From Metabacillus halosaccharovorans (GTDB lineage Bacteria; Bacillota; Bacilli; Bacillales; Bacillaceae): a DNA stretch of 64,000 bases. Below are positions 8,618-17,006 of this stretch, one piece after another. Location of the stretch: the NCBI RefSeq assembly GCF_002019635.1, contig NZ_KV917371.1:558001-622000 (forward strand), written 5' to 3'. Below the pieces are notes generated by a model. That model made no database searches. It saw only the letters and a program-made list of their open reading frames with translations, and was not told where the DNA came from. Within the stretch, counting starts at the first letter, position 1; each line of letters starts with the position of its first letter. A program made the translations under genes and the position numbers.

Positions 8618-9163
8618 TTAAAAAGCTGGTGGGGTTACAGAAAATAAGATAGCTGCTGTTTCATCAAATGGATTCTCCCACTTGTGCTTCATATGTTTTG
8701 GTATTCTGACACTATCTCCCGCTTCTAATAAGTAGTCATCATCATCTAAATAGATTTTAATTTTCCCCTCTAATATAAAGGCAACTTCCTCTCCTTTATG
8801 TTCTAATAGCTCCTCTGAAGAAGATGAATTTGGAGGAAGATTCATTATGGCTGTTGCAAGGGTCCCGGTAAACTCTGGAGAAACAAGCTCATACGTGATA
8901 TTCTCTACAATCATGTTTTTTCTTTGATTAGACCTGACCACTAAATCTGATGTTTTTGTCTCTTCAAGTAAAAAACTAAATGTTGGGACTTCAAGAACTT
9001 TAGCCAATACCTTAAGAGTTTGTATGGAGGGATTGGCTAATCCTCTTTCAATCTGACTTAACATGGAGGGAGTGATTTCAGCTAATTTGGCTAATTCCCG
9101 ACTACTAAGTCCCTTTTCCTTCCTAAATCGTTCAACTTTTTTCCCAATATCAATATTTTCCAT
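8618..9163 (-). CDS. XRE-family regulator with cupin domain
   Basis: A 181-residue regulator. An N-terminal XRE helix-turn-helix (about residues 8-62; SSRELAKLAEITPSMLSQIE, NPSIQTLKVLAKVL) is joined to a C-terminal cupin (about 105-180; HKGEEVAFILEGK, GDSVRIPKHMKHKW). Proteins of this build sense small amino-acid-like molecules and often control transporters. The start ATG follows AGGGGG. It diverges from a LysE-type exporter. Four similar repeats lie between the two, and I infer they are its operators. Confidence 0.88.
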   Translation of the reverse strand: MENIDIGKKVERFRKEKGLSSRELAKLAEITPSMLSQIERGLANPSIQTLKVLAKVLEVPTFSFLLEETKTSDLVVRSNQRKNMIVENITYELVSPEFTGTLATAIMNLPPNSSSSEELLEHKGEEVAFILEGKIKIYLDDDDYLLEAGDSVRIPKHMKHKWENPFDETAAILFSVTPPAF

Positions 9164-9177
9164 GACGCCCCCTGTAA

Positions 9178-9267
9178 TTAAATTACACTTAATTTATTTA
9201 AATTATATTTAACACAATCAATTAAAATATGTTAAACTACACTTAACAATAATTAAATTATATTTTA
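9178..9267. repeat. Array of four 15-bp repeats between XRE-cupin and LysE genes
   Basis: Copies start at 9178, 9198, 9232 and 9253: TTAAATTACACTTAA, TTAAATTATATTTAA, TTAAACTACACTTAA and TTAAATTATATTTTA. Each has TTAAAT/ATTTAA-like arms. They form two pairs with 20-21 bp between starts, so the array is a duplicated ~35-bp unit. It fills the divergent promoter region and is the likely operator of the XRE-cupin protein. Confidence 0.6.
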
Positions 9268-9305
9268 TTGACCATCTTGTATCAAGTGATTAAGGAGTGA
9301 TAGTA

Positions 9306-9926
9306 ATGAATGATTTTCTCACTTTTTTAGTTCTTACATTATTTGTCGTTATGAGCCCTGGTGTTGATACAGCACTCATTACAAAAAGAACCATTGCTGA
9401 CGGACGGAAAAACGGCTACAAAATGGCTTTAGGAATTACATCAGGATCATTGGTTCATACATTTGCCGCTGCATTTGGCCTATCAGCCATACTCTTACAA
9501 TCATCCCTTGCATTTGACATTGTAAAGTATATTGGTGCCATATATTTACTATATCTTGGCATTTCATCTCTTATTAAAAGACAGAATGATCATGATCTCC
9601 AAGTAGCACCAGGTTCTACCCTTAAAAGGAAATCCGCTTTTCACCAAGGATTTTTATCAAACGTTCTAAATCCTAAAGTGGCCATGTTCTTTATCACATT
9701 CCTCCCTCAATTCGTAAATGCAGGTTCCGATGTCACCGTTCAATTTATCACGATGGGTGTCGTTTACACATTGCTTTCAATCACGTGGTTCTTTCTATAT
9801 GTCTTTTTTATCAATTATCTACGTGAATGGCTTCTGACGGAAAAGGTGCAGAAGATCATGGATAAAGCAACTGGTCTTGTTTTAATAGGTTTTGGTTTAA
9901 AGCTGGCATTCGAAAAACAACATTAA
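9306..9926 (+). CDS. LysE/RhtB-family amino-acid exporter
   Basis: A membrane protein of about 206 residues with six predicted helices. It carries the LysE family phrases MSPGVDTALI, ALGITSGSLVHT and GFLSNVLNPKVAMFFITFLPQF. I chose ATG 9306, eight bases after AGGAG, over the GTG at 9297 inside that site. It exports amino acids or similar metabolites; the substrate cannot be read from sequence. It is divergent from the XRE-cupin gene, which probably regulates it. Confidence 0.88.
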   Translation: MNDFLTFLVLTLFVVMSPGVDTALITKRTIADGRKNGYKMALGITSGSLVHTFAAAFGLSAILLQSSLAFDIVKYIGAIYLLYLGISSLIKRQNDHDLQVAPGSTLKRKSAFHQGFLSNVLNPKVAMFFITFLPQFVNAGSDVTVQFITMGVVYTLLSITWFFLYVFFINYLREWLLTEKVQKIMDKATGLVLIGFGLKLAFEKQH

Positions 9927-9936
9927 TTCTCCATAA

Positions 9937-9977
9937 ACAGGCGCTAATCCTTCCTAAGATTAGCGCTTGTTTTATTT
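9937..9977. terminator. Terminator between the two LysE exporters
   Basis: A 14-bp stem (arms 9937-9950 and 9959-9972, one G-T pair) followed by a T run on the plus strand. It serves the 9306 gene and probably the convergent gene too. Confidence 0.8.
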
Positions 9978-9993
9978 AGGTACGTAAGATTTT

Positions 9994-10575
9994 CTATAGA
10001 AAAATACTTACCGCAGAGTAAACCAACAACAAACACATGATGATTCGAAACACCTTGTCATGTCTAACGAACATTTTTTTGAAAATAGAGCCGAATCCCG
10101 CCCAAAGTAGTAATGCTAACCATCCAAGTAATATGGATAATGATAAATAAAACCCAGTGGATTTAATTGTCTGATGAAACGGCAGGATAAACGTACTCAT
10201 TAAAGTTAAAAAAAATAAGATACTTTTTACATTTATAACTTGAAAGATAAAACCTGAAAAAAATGAGGTTTGACCTTCATTCATCTCATTCTTTGCTGAC
10301 TCTTTTGGAAAACCTATTCTCCAAGCCAGATAACAAAGGTAGGCTGCACCAGCTATTTTAAAATAAGGCTCAATAACAGGAATCCATTTGTAAATCCAAG
10401 TAGTAAAAATCCCGCTTATAATCCCCAGAAAGGCAAACCCTGCCAATATACCCGCACTAAATTTCCAGGATCCTGCAAAACCGAACTTTCGTGCTTCATT
10501 CATCATCAGGATATTACTCGGGCCTGGTGTAAGAGATGTGATCATCACATATGAAAAAAACGCTACTATACTCAT
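9994..10575 (-). CDS. LysE-family translocator
   Basis: A 193-residue membrane protein with about six helices and the family start SLTPGPSNILMMNEARKFG. It also has the VINVKSILFF segment that corresponds to NPK in other members. It is clearly different from the LysE gene next door. AAGGTGAG precedes its ATG. It diverges from a LysR regulator, the classical arrangement for LysE control. The exported compound is unknown. Confidence 0.85.
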   Translation of the reverse strand: MSIVAFFSYVMITSLTPGPSNILMMNEARKFGFAGSWKFSAGILAGFAFLGIISGIFTTWIYKWIPVIEPYFKIAGAAYLCYLAWRIGFPKESAKNEMNEGQTSFFSGFIFQVINVKSILFFLTLMSTFILPFHQTIKSTGFYLSLSILLGWLALLLWAGFGSIFKKMFVRHDKVFRIIMCLLLVYSAVSIFL

Positions 10576-10707
10576 AAACTCACCTTCACTTACTCATTTA
10601 CTGTCTGTTAAGTCCTATTGTATGATGTAATTAACTATAAATAAAATTGAAATTAAATTTTTCATTATCATTTTTTTCGATAGATAAAAAAGAGAAGGAG
10701 AAACAAT

Positions 10708-11562
10708 ATGGAAATTAGACACCTTATTACCTTTCAAACGATTGTGGAAATAGGAAGCTATACAGGGGCGGCTGAGAAACTGGGATATACTCAATCCACC
10801 ATAACTTCTCATATACAGGCACTCGAACATGAAATCGGAGGAGAGCTCTTTACCTATGTAAAAAGAAAATTACAGCTTACTCATTTAGGTAGCGAACTAA
10901 TACCTTTGGCTGAGGATCTACTTTCTACCCATAATCAAATTAGGAATATGAAAAGTGTCAACGAGGTAAAGGGAGTGTTAAAGGTGGCTACACCAGAGTC
11001 TTTAACCGTTTCCCGTTTAAGTCCAATCATAAGGGAGTACTCCTTAAAATATCCTCATGTCAAACTCATATTAACAAATGGTACATGTGGTCAAAATCAA
11101 ATTGACTTACTAAGTGGACGTGTAGATGTAGCGTTAATGGTCTATCCTGCAATAAATCCGGACAAATGCATTCACCATCATTTATGCGAGGAAAAAATTG
11201 TCCTTGTAGGTAGTAATGATGGACCAAATCAATTGGAGGAATATCAAAAATACAGCCCCACTAAATTTTTCATTACAAATGAAGAAGGGTGTAGCTACCG
11301 GACTATGTTTGAACGCTATCTTTTAACACATCACATGAATACCTTTCAAACGATGGAATTATGGAGTATTGAAGCTATTAAACAAACGGTGGCAAGTGGT
11401 CTGGGGTTTTCTGTTTTGCCCTATATTACAGTAAAAGAAGAGATTGAAAGTGGAAAACTTAAAATCCTTATCCATTCTGAAAAATTCGAGCCTTCCTACT
11501 CACATATGTTGATTAAGAAGAAAAAATGGCTTCCCCCGCAGTCAAAGCTTTTACTGAACTAG
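10708..11562 (+). CDS. LysR-family regulator
   Basis: A 284-residue LysR-type regulator. The winged helix-turn-helix is in residues 1-60 (IGSYTGAAEKLGYTQSTITSH and EHEIGGELFTYVKR) and the effector domain is about 88-284. AGAAGGAG precedes the ATG. It diverges from the second LysE exporter and I infer that it controls it. The 132-bp AT-rich divergent region has no palindrome that I can pick out with confidence. Confidence 0.85.
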   Translation: MEIRHLITFQTIVEIGSYTGAAEKLGYTQSTITSHIQALEHEIGGELFTYVKRKLQLTHLGSELIPLAEDLLSTHNQIRNMKSVNEVKGVLKVATPESLTVSRLSPIIREYSLKYPHVKLILTNGTCGQNQIDLLSGRVDVALMVYPAINPDKCIHHHLCEEKIVLVGSNDGPNQLEEYQKYSPTKFFITNEEGCSYRTMFERYLLTHHMNTFQTMELWSIEAIKQTVASGLGFSVLPYITVKEEIESGKLKILIHSEKFEPSYSHMLIKKKKWLPPQSKLLLN

Positions 11563-11699
11563 TTATTAGTGCATTTGATAAGCAATAGTTTTCCTATTAT
11601 CTTTCATAAACTTTAAAAGTTAAGTGAAGCATATTGATGTACAAATCAAATCTGTTATTTTATCATAGCCGTATTCTCATGAAGGAGGGAACAAGTTTG

Positions 11700-12842
11700 A
11701 TGAATGAGCAAAATAAATCTTTATTAACTTCCTATACATTACCTAATGGAATTCAATTAAAAAACCGAATTGTCATGGCACCGATGACAAATTTCTCTTC
11801 TAATCCAGATGGTACAGTCACAGATGCTGAGGTGAATTACTATGCAAGACGTTCCAAAGGAGTCAGCATGGTAATTACAGCTTGTACATATGTCACTCCA
11901 AATGGAAAAGGATTTCACGGTGAATTCGGGGCTGACACTGATGAAATGATCTCAAGCTTAAAAAAGTTAGCAAAAAACATTAAAGATCAAGGTGCAAAAG
12001 CAGTACTGCAAATTTTCCATGGTGGAAGAATGTGTCCGCCGGAATTAGTTCCTAATGGTGAAATTGTTAGTGCAAGTGATATTCCTGCTGAAAAAGGCGG
12101 TGTTTCCACAGATGAGCCTGATGTAAAACCAAGACCATTAACAGAGACTGAGGTTGAGGAAATCATCCATGCTTTTGGAGAAACGACCCGTCGTGCGATT
12201 GAAGCAGGATTTGATGGAGTTGAAATTCATGGAGCAAACGGATATTTAATTCAACAATTCTTCTCCCCGCATTCAAATAGACGTGAAGATCGATTTGGTG
12301 GAAGTCTTGAAAAACGAATGACATTTCCATTGGCAGTTGTGGATTCAGTGAAAAAAGCAGTTCAGGAGCATGCAAAAACCCCATTTATTGTTGGGTATCG
12401 TTTTTCTCCGGAGGAACCTGAAACCCCTGGGATTACAATGGATGAAACACTTGTCTTAGTCGATGCTTTATCAGATAAAGGCCTTGATTATTTGCATGTT
12501 TCATTAATGGATTTCTTTTCAACACCAAGAAGAGGTGTTGAGGATTTAACGAAAACTAGAATTGATTATCTCAAGGAAACAATTAATAACAGAGTTCCAC
12601 TTATAGGGGTAGGTTCTATTTATACAGCTGAAGATGCGCGTAACGCATTTGCAAGTGGAATTCCTCTTCTGGCACTAGGTAGAGAGTTAATTATTGATCC
12701 TGATTGGGTTCAAAAAATTGCTGAAGGAAAAGAAGATGAAATTGTTACAAAAATTGATAAAGATAAGCAAGAAGCATTGGTCATTCCTGATCCTCTGTGG
12801 AATGCTATTATCAACACACCTGGTTGGTTTCCAGGGGTTTAA
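11700..12842 (+). CDS. Old-yellow-enzyme NADH:flavin oxidoreductase (YqiG-like)
   Basis: A TIM-barrel FMN enzyme of about 380 residues. Landmarks are NRIVMAPMTNF, the substrate-binding HGAN (EIHGANGYLIQQFFSPHSNRR is the family core), RFGGSLEKR and the C-terminal FMN-phosphate site GSIYTAEDA with ALGREL. It reduces alkenes activated by a carbonyl or nitro group. The frame extends to 11634, but AAGGAGG (11682-11688) supports TTG 11697 or ATG 11700. It follows the LysR gene by about 135 bp and has its own terminator. Confidence 0.9.
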   Translation: MNEQNKSLLTSYTLPNGIQLKNRIVMAPMTNFSSNPDGTVTDAEVNYYARRSKGVSMVITACTYVTPNGKGFHGEFGADTDEMISSLKKLAKNIKDQGAKAVLQIFHGGRMCPPELVPNGEIVSASDIPAEKGGVSTDEPDVKPRPLTETEVEEIIHAFGETTRRAIEAGFDGVEIHGANGYLIQQFFSPHSNRREDRFGGSLEKRMTFPLAVVDSVKKAVQEHAKTPFIVGYRFSPEEPETPGITMDETLVLVDALSDKGLDYLHVSLMDFFSTPRRGVEDLTKTRIDYLKETINNRVPLIGVGSIYTAEDARNAFASGIPLLALGRELIIDPDWVQKIAEGKEDEIVTKIDKDKQEALVIPDPLWNAIINTPGWFPGV

Positions 12843-12855
12843 TTCTTTTGATATC

Positions 12856-12897
12856 AAACCTTCCGCTCGTGAATGTTCATGATCGGAAGGTTTTTCT
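12856..12897 (+). terminator. Terminator of the OYE gene
   Basis: A 10-bp stem (AAACCTTCCG at 12856-12865 with CGGAAGGTTT at 12884-12893) followed by TTTTTCTTTT. Confidence 0.8.
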
Positions 12898-12898
12898 T

Positions 12899-13363
12899 TT
12901 ATACAGAAATTGAGTGATCATCAAGCTGTTCTTCTGAGATTACTCTTATACCGTTTCGTTTTAATAAGACAGTTGTGACTCCATTTCCGGCAATTTTCTC
13001 TCCTGAAAATTTCCCATTGTATATCATCGAACTTCCACAGGATGGACTATATTCCTTAAGGACAACAACTGTTGCCTTTACATTCTTAGCTTGTTGTAAA
13101 GTCGTGTATGCACCTTTTATGTATAATTCAGTTACGTCCCTACCTGATTTCTCGATTACTTTAGCTTTCCCATCCAATACATCTTCTCCATTACCTCCTA
13201 TGATTTCAGCAGGTTCTCTGGGGGTTGAAAAACCGCCAAGTAGTTCAGGACATACAGGGATTGCCTTTTTTTCTTCTATTAGTTTATTAATCTTATAATT
13301 TAAACAATGTGTACCGTTATATCTTACCTCTAAACCAGCTAAACAAGAACTGACTAGTATCAT
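12899..13363 (-). CDS. DUF523 protein (short TudS-like)
   Basis: About 154 residues. Conserved DUF523 cysteines are in VSSCLAG, PVCPELLGG and SPSCGSS. Other landmarks are RYNG and GGFSTPREPAEI. Members of this family include TudS, an iron-sulphur enzyme that removes sulphur from thiouracil; the three cysteines needed for the cluster are present here. I chose ATG 13363, six bases after GAGGTG, over the outer ATG at 13387. No neighbour suggests a pathway. Confidence 0.85.
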   Translation of the reverse strand: MILVSSCLAGLEVRYNGTHCLNYKINKLIEEKKAIPVCPELLGGFSTPREPAEIIGGNGEDVLDGKAKVIEKSGRDVTELYIKGAYTTLQQAKNVKATVVVLKEYSPSCGSSMIYNGKFSGEKIAGNGVTTVLLKRNGIRVISEEQLDDHSISV

Positions 13364-13575
13364 GGGGATCACCTCGTTTGTAATCATAATCTCTCAATTA
13401 ATCAGATTAAAAATTTGGATATTTCTTCCGTTTTTTTAATTATTAGTTTCTTCTTCATACTCTGTTGTTATTTAATGCATTGGGAGATGGAAATTTGTCG
13501 TTCCATTGCGCTCCACTACCGATTTAAAAAATAGTATCCAAATCAACACTCTTGAAAATAGGAAACACATATCTT

Positions 13576-14169
13576 TTATTTAATAGATATCGACCAATTT
13601 AAAAAGTTTTTTTGTTTTACTTCATCCCATTCACTTTCTATTACACTGTAGTATACAGAATTCCGGTATGTTCCATCTTTTCTGATCATGTGATTTCTTA
13701 AGATTCCTTCCTTCATTCCGCCGATTCTCTCGATAGCTTTTTGAGATCTAAAGTTTCGTTCATCTGTTTTGAATTGGACGCGAATAGCTCCAAGCTCCTC
13801 AAAACAATAGCTTAATAAAAGATATTTGCATTCTTCATTTATTTGTGTACCCCATACAGATGGATGTAACCAGGTCCAGCCTATTTCCAGTGATTTATTT
13901 AAAGGGGAGATATCTAGAAAACGTGTGCTTCCAATTATTTTGTTGGTTTCTTTTTGTATAATGACAAAGGGAAATTCCGCACCCTTTTCCTTTTTATATA
14001 GAGCTGATTCCACAAAATCCTTCATATCATCAAAGCTTGCTATCTCTTTAGGTAAGTGAGTCCATATATTGCGATCACACCCTGCTTCGTATAGCCCTTG
14101 CATGTGATGCTTTTGCATAGGCAAAAGTATCACATGTTCACCTTCTAATATTTCGAGTTTAATATCCAT
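13576..14169 (-). CDS. GNAT-family N-acetyltransferase (RimJ/RimL type)
   Basis: A 197-residue acetyltransferase. The RimJ-type order is visible: EGEHVILLPMQ near the start, IIGSTRFLDISP, the EIGWTWLHPSVWGTQINEECK region and the CoA-side segment RNFRSQKAIERIGGMKEGILR. It uses acetyl-CoA to modify a small amine or protein N-terminus; the target is unknown. AGGAGGG precedes the ATG. It stands alone. Confidence 0.85.
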   Translation of the reverse strand: MDIKLEILEGEHVILLPMQKHHMQGLYEAGCDRNIWTHLPKEIASFDDMKDFVESALYKKEKGAEFPFVIIQKETNKIIGSTRFLDISPLNKSLEIGWTWLHPSVWGTQINEECKYLLLSYCFEELGAIRVQFKTDERNFRSQKAIERIGGMKEGILRNHMIRKDGTYRNSVYYSVIESEWDEVKQKNFLNWSISIK

Positions 14170-14394
14170 AAGGAACCCTCCTTTTATTAATCCTTCACTA
14201 CTGTTTCAAATACCTTACAAATACTTAAGATAACAGCTCGATTTCTTAACTATATACGATATGTGGATTCCCTGACAGAGTTTTGGTAAATTTAAAGGTG
14301 ATATCAAATTTTTTTTACAATCTTAATAGACAAAATCATCAACTGGGAAAGGTAACTTTAGGGACAGTTTCCATTTTCAAAAGGGGTTTTTCAC

Positions 14395-16140
14395 ATGTTT
14401 GATTTATTACTCACAATGGTCGAACGCCTTGGTATCATTGTCATGATTGCCTTTATATTAACGCGATTCAAATTCTTCCGTGAAATGATTTATCATGATC
14501 AGCTTAATCGTAAACAGAATGTGACGGCAATCATCTTCTTTGGCTTTTTCGGGATTATAGGTACATATTCAGGCTTGAGCCTTAGTACAGAAACCCTCCA
14601 ATTTAACCGTCTTCCTTCTGATCTTTCCACAGATGAAGCAATTGCCAATTCGCGCGTAATTGGTGTTGTTTTAGGTGGTCTTCTCGGCGGATACAAAGTC
14701 GGGGTTGGTGCAGGTTTAATTGCAGGGCTTCATAGGATCACATTAGGCGGATTTACGGGGATTTCCTGTGGTCTTGCTACCATTCTAGCAGGAGTGATCG
14801 CCGGATTCTTTCATAAAACGAACAAACATGTAAAGTTACGTTCCGCTTTTTTGATTGGAGCATTAGCCGAGACATTGCAAATGATTGTCATTTTGCTTAT
14901 TTCACGCCCATTTGAACAGGCTGTGGCATTAGTCGAAATGATCGGTATCCCTATGATTTTTGCGAACGGAGTCGGATCTGCGCTTTTTCTATTGATTATT
15001 AAAAGCGTATTTAATGAAGAAGAAAAGGCCGGTGCTATGCAGGCCCAGAAAACATTGCGGATTGCTGACCAGACGCTTGCTTATCTGCGCAATGGTCTCA
15101 CCACTGATTCAGCTGGTGCGGTTTGTCACATTATCCATAATGAAATCAAGTCAAGTGCCGTGGCGATTACGAATACTACAGAAATTCTCGCACATGTTGG
15201 TCTTGGCTATGATCATCACCGTGCGGAAAGCCCAATACAGACAAAGATTACGATTGATGCGATCAAGCAGGACAAGATTGTTGTCGCGAATCAACGCTCC
15301 ATTCATTGTCGTGATGAAAGTTGCCCACTCGGTGCGGCTGTAATTGCTCCTTTAAAGTTGCGAAATAAACCAATCGGCACGTTAAAATTTTATTTTCGTT
15401 CTGAAAAAGAAATAACGAATGTTGTGATGGAGTTGATTACCGGACTTAGTTCGATGATCAGTAATCAGCTTGAAATCTCTGAAGCAGATAAGGCTTACCA
15501 GCTTGCAAAAGAAACAGAAATCAGGGCACTGCAAGCACAGATCAGCCCGCACTTTTTATTTAATACACTTAATACAATCGTTTCCCTTGTCCGAATTGAT
15601 CCGGCAAAAGCACGTAAATTGCTTGTTTCTTTGTCACATTTTTTACGTCAAAATCTGACTGTGACAACACATACTAAGATTATGTTGGAGCAGGAATTAC
15701 GACATGTAAAAGCATATCTTGCGATTGAGGAAGCCCGTTTTGTTGATCGTTTGACCATTATCTATGATATAGATGATGGAGCCATTCATCAAAGCATACC
15801 TCCGCTTACACTGCAGCCACTTGTTGAAAATGCAATGAAACATGGATTCAAGGATAAAGAGGAAAACTGTTTGTTGAATATTACAATAAGAAAGAAAAAG
15901 AACATCACTTATATAAGTGTAAAAGACAATGGAAAAGGAATGAGTAGAGAACTAGCCAATCAACTTTCGCAAACTCCGATACAATCCGAGAAAGGAAGCG
16001 GTCTTGCCATTTATAATGTAAATCGAAGGCTGACAATGATGTTCGGAGAAGCTGCAGCACTAATAATTGCAAGCGAACCTGATAAAGGCACAGACATTTC
16101 CTTTTCAATTCCATATGAAGTGGAGGAAAAAAACAAATGA
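14395..16140 (+). CDS. lytS: Sensor histidine kinase LytS type (5TM-GAF-kinase)
   Basis: A 581-residue membrane kinase. Five to six N-terminal helices (about 1-205) carry the GLHRITLGGFTG signature of the 5TM-LYT sensor. A GAF domain follows (about 225-365), then a HisKA_5TM/His_kinase region with phospho-acceptor H386 in ISPHFLFNTLN, and an HATPase part (LVENAMKHGF, DNGKGM, GSGLAIYNV). AAGGGG precedes the ATG. Its stop overlaps the start of lytT by four bases. A CstA-family transporter comes next. In B. subtilis (LytST) and E. coli (BtsSR) this type senses external pyruvate, so I infer pyruvate sensing. Confidence 0.92.
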   Translation: MFDLLLTMVERLGIIVMIAFILTRFKFFREMIYHDQLNRKQNVTAIIFFGFFGIIGTYSGLSLSTETLQFNRLPSDLSTDEAIANSRVIGVVLGGLLGGYKVGVGAGLIAGLHRITLGGFTGISCGLATILAGVIAGFFHKTNKHVKLRSAFLIGALAETLQMIVILLISRPFEQAVALVEMIGIPMIFANGVGSALFLLIIKSVFNEEEKAGAMQAQKTLRIADQTLAYLRNGLTTDSAGAVCHIIHNEIKSSAVAITNTTEILAHVGLGYDHHRAESPIQTKITIDAIKQDKIVVANQRSIHCRDESCPLGAAVIAPLKLRNKPIGTLKFYFRSEKEITNVVMELITGLSSMISNQLEISEADKAYQLAKETEIRALQAQISPHFLFNTLNTIVSLVRIDPAKARKLLVSLSHFLRQNLTVTTHTKIMLEQELRHVKAYLAIEEARFVDRLTIIYDIDDGAIHQSIPPLTLQPLVENAMKHGFKDKEENCLLNITIRKKKNITYISVKDNGKGMSRELANQLSQTPIQSEKGSGLAIYNVNRRLTMMFGEAAALIIASEPDKGTDISFSIPYEVEEKNK

Positions 16141-16868
16141 AATCAACCATAAAGACATTAATTGTTGATGATGAATTATATAGCCGCGATGAGCTAAAAC
16201 ATTTATTACAGGAGTTCCCATCGATCAACATTGTTGGTGAAGCAGAATCTGGCGAAGCAGCCGTTATGAAATCTCTTCAGCTTCAGCCTGATGTTGTTTT
16301 TTTAGATGTAGAAATGCCAAAAATGAATGGAATGGCAGCAGCAAAAGCACTAATGGAATTGAAAAAAGTCCCGCTTATTGTCTTTGCAACAGCGTATCCG
16401 CAATTTGCTGCAGAGGCGTTCCGCTATGATGCAATTGATTATTTATTAAAACCTTATGATGAAGATCAGTTACAGGAAACCATTCAGCGGATTGAAAAAA
16501 AATTAGTAAATAACGATGAAGGTGAGACAGGTAAACGTTCCGGAAAACTTCCAGTTGAAGCAGAGGGTGAGATTTTTTATCTTGAGCCTGCAGACATCCT
16601 GTATATATACAGGGACGAAAAAGTAACGAAGCTGATTACAAAAACTGGAGAATTTGAAACAAAAACACCTCTTAAGGACCTGGAAAGCAGACTTGTTGCT
16701 TTCGATTTTTTCCGAATACATAAGAGCTATCTTGTAAATTTATCCTATGTTTCAAAACTAACCCCTTGGTTTAATGGCGCATATCAGTTGCAAATCGAAG
16801 GGAGAGACGAAATGTTGGCCGTTAGCAGAAATTATGTGAAGTCACTAAGAATACACTTGGAAATTTAA
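16137..16868 (+). CDS. lytT: LytTR-type response regulator
   Basis: A 243-residue regulator. The receiver domain (about 6-120) has phospho-acceptor D57 in VVFLDVEMPKMNG and KPYDEDQL at its end. The LytTR DNA-binding domain (about 140-243) shows EGEIFYLEPADILYI and FFRIHKSYLVNLSYVSKL. The start ATG overlaps the lytS stop (ATGA), so the two are translated together. The likely target is the cstA promoter 100 bp downstream. Confidence 0.92.
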   Translation: MKSTIKTLIVDDELYSRDELKHLLQEFPSINIVGEAESGEAAVMKSLQLQPDVVFLDVEMPKMNGMAAAKALMELKKVPLIVFATAYPQFAAEAFRYDAIDYLLKPYDEDQLQETIQRIEKKLVNNDEGETGKRSGKLPVEAEGEIFYLEPADILYIYRDEKVTKLITKTGEFETKTPLKDLESRLVAFDFFRIHKSYLVNLSYVSKLTPWFNGAYQLQIEGRDEMLAVSRNYVKSLRIHLEI

Positions 16869-16920
16869 TCCCTTTCCTTGCATCTTAATTCTGATTTTCA
16901 ACATGATAACCTCTGTTTTT

Positions 16921-16986
16921 GACCTTTTGGTCTCAAACTCCCCCTTTCATACTGGTATTCTATTATACTAAATGTAAACGCATTCA
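16921..16986 (+). promoter_or_regulatory. cstA promoter region with cre-like box
   Basis: The -10 TATACT (16964-16969) has no good -35, as expected for an activated promoter. TGTAAACGCATTCA (16973-16986) matches cre in 13 of 14 positions and lies just downstream of the -10. A palindrome GACCTTTTGGTC (16921-16932) about 30 bp upstream of the -10 could be part of a LytT site; this is a guess. Confidence 0.5.
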
Positions 16987-17006
16987 TAAAAAAAGGGGGA
17001 GTCATG

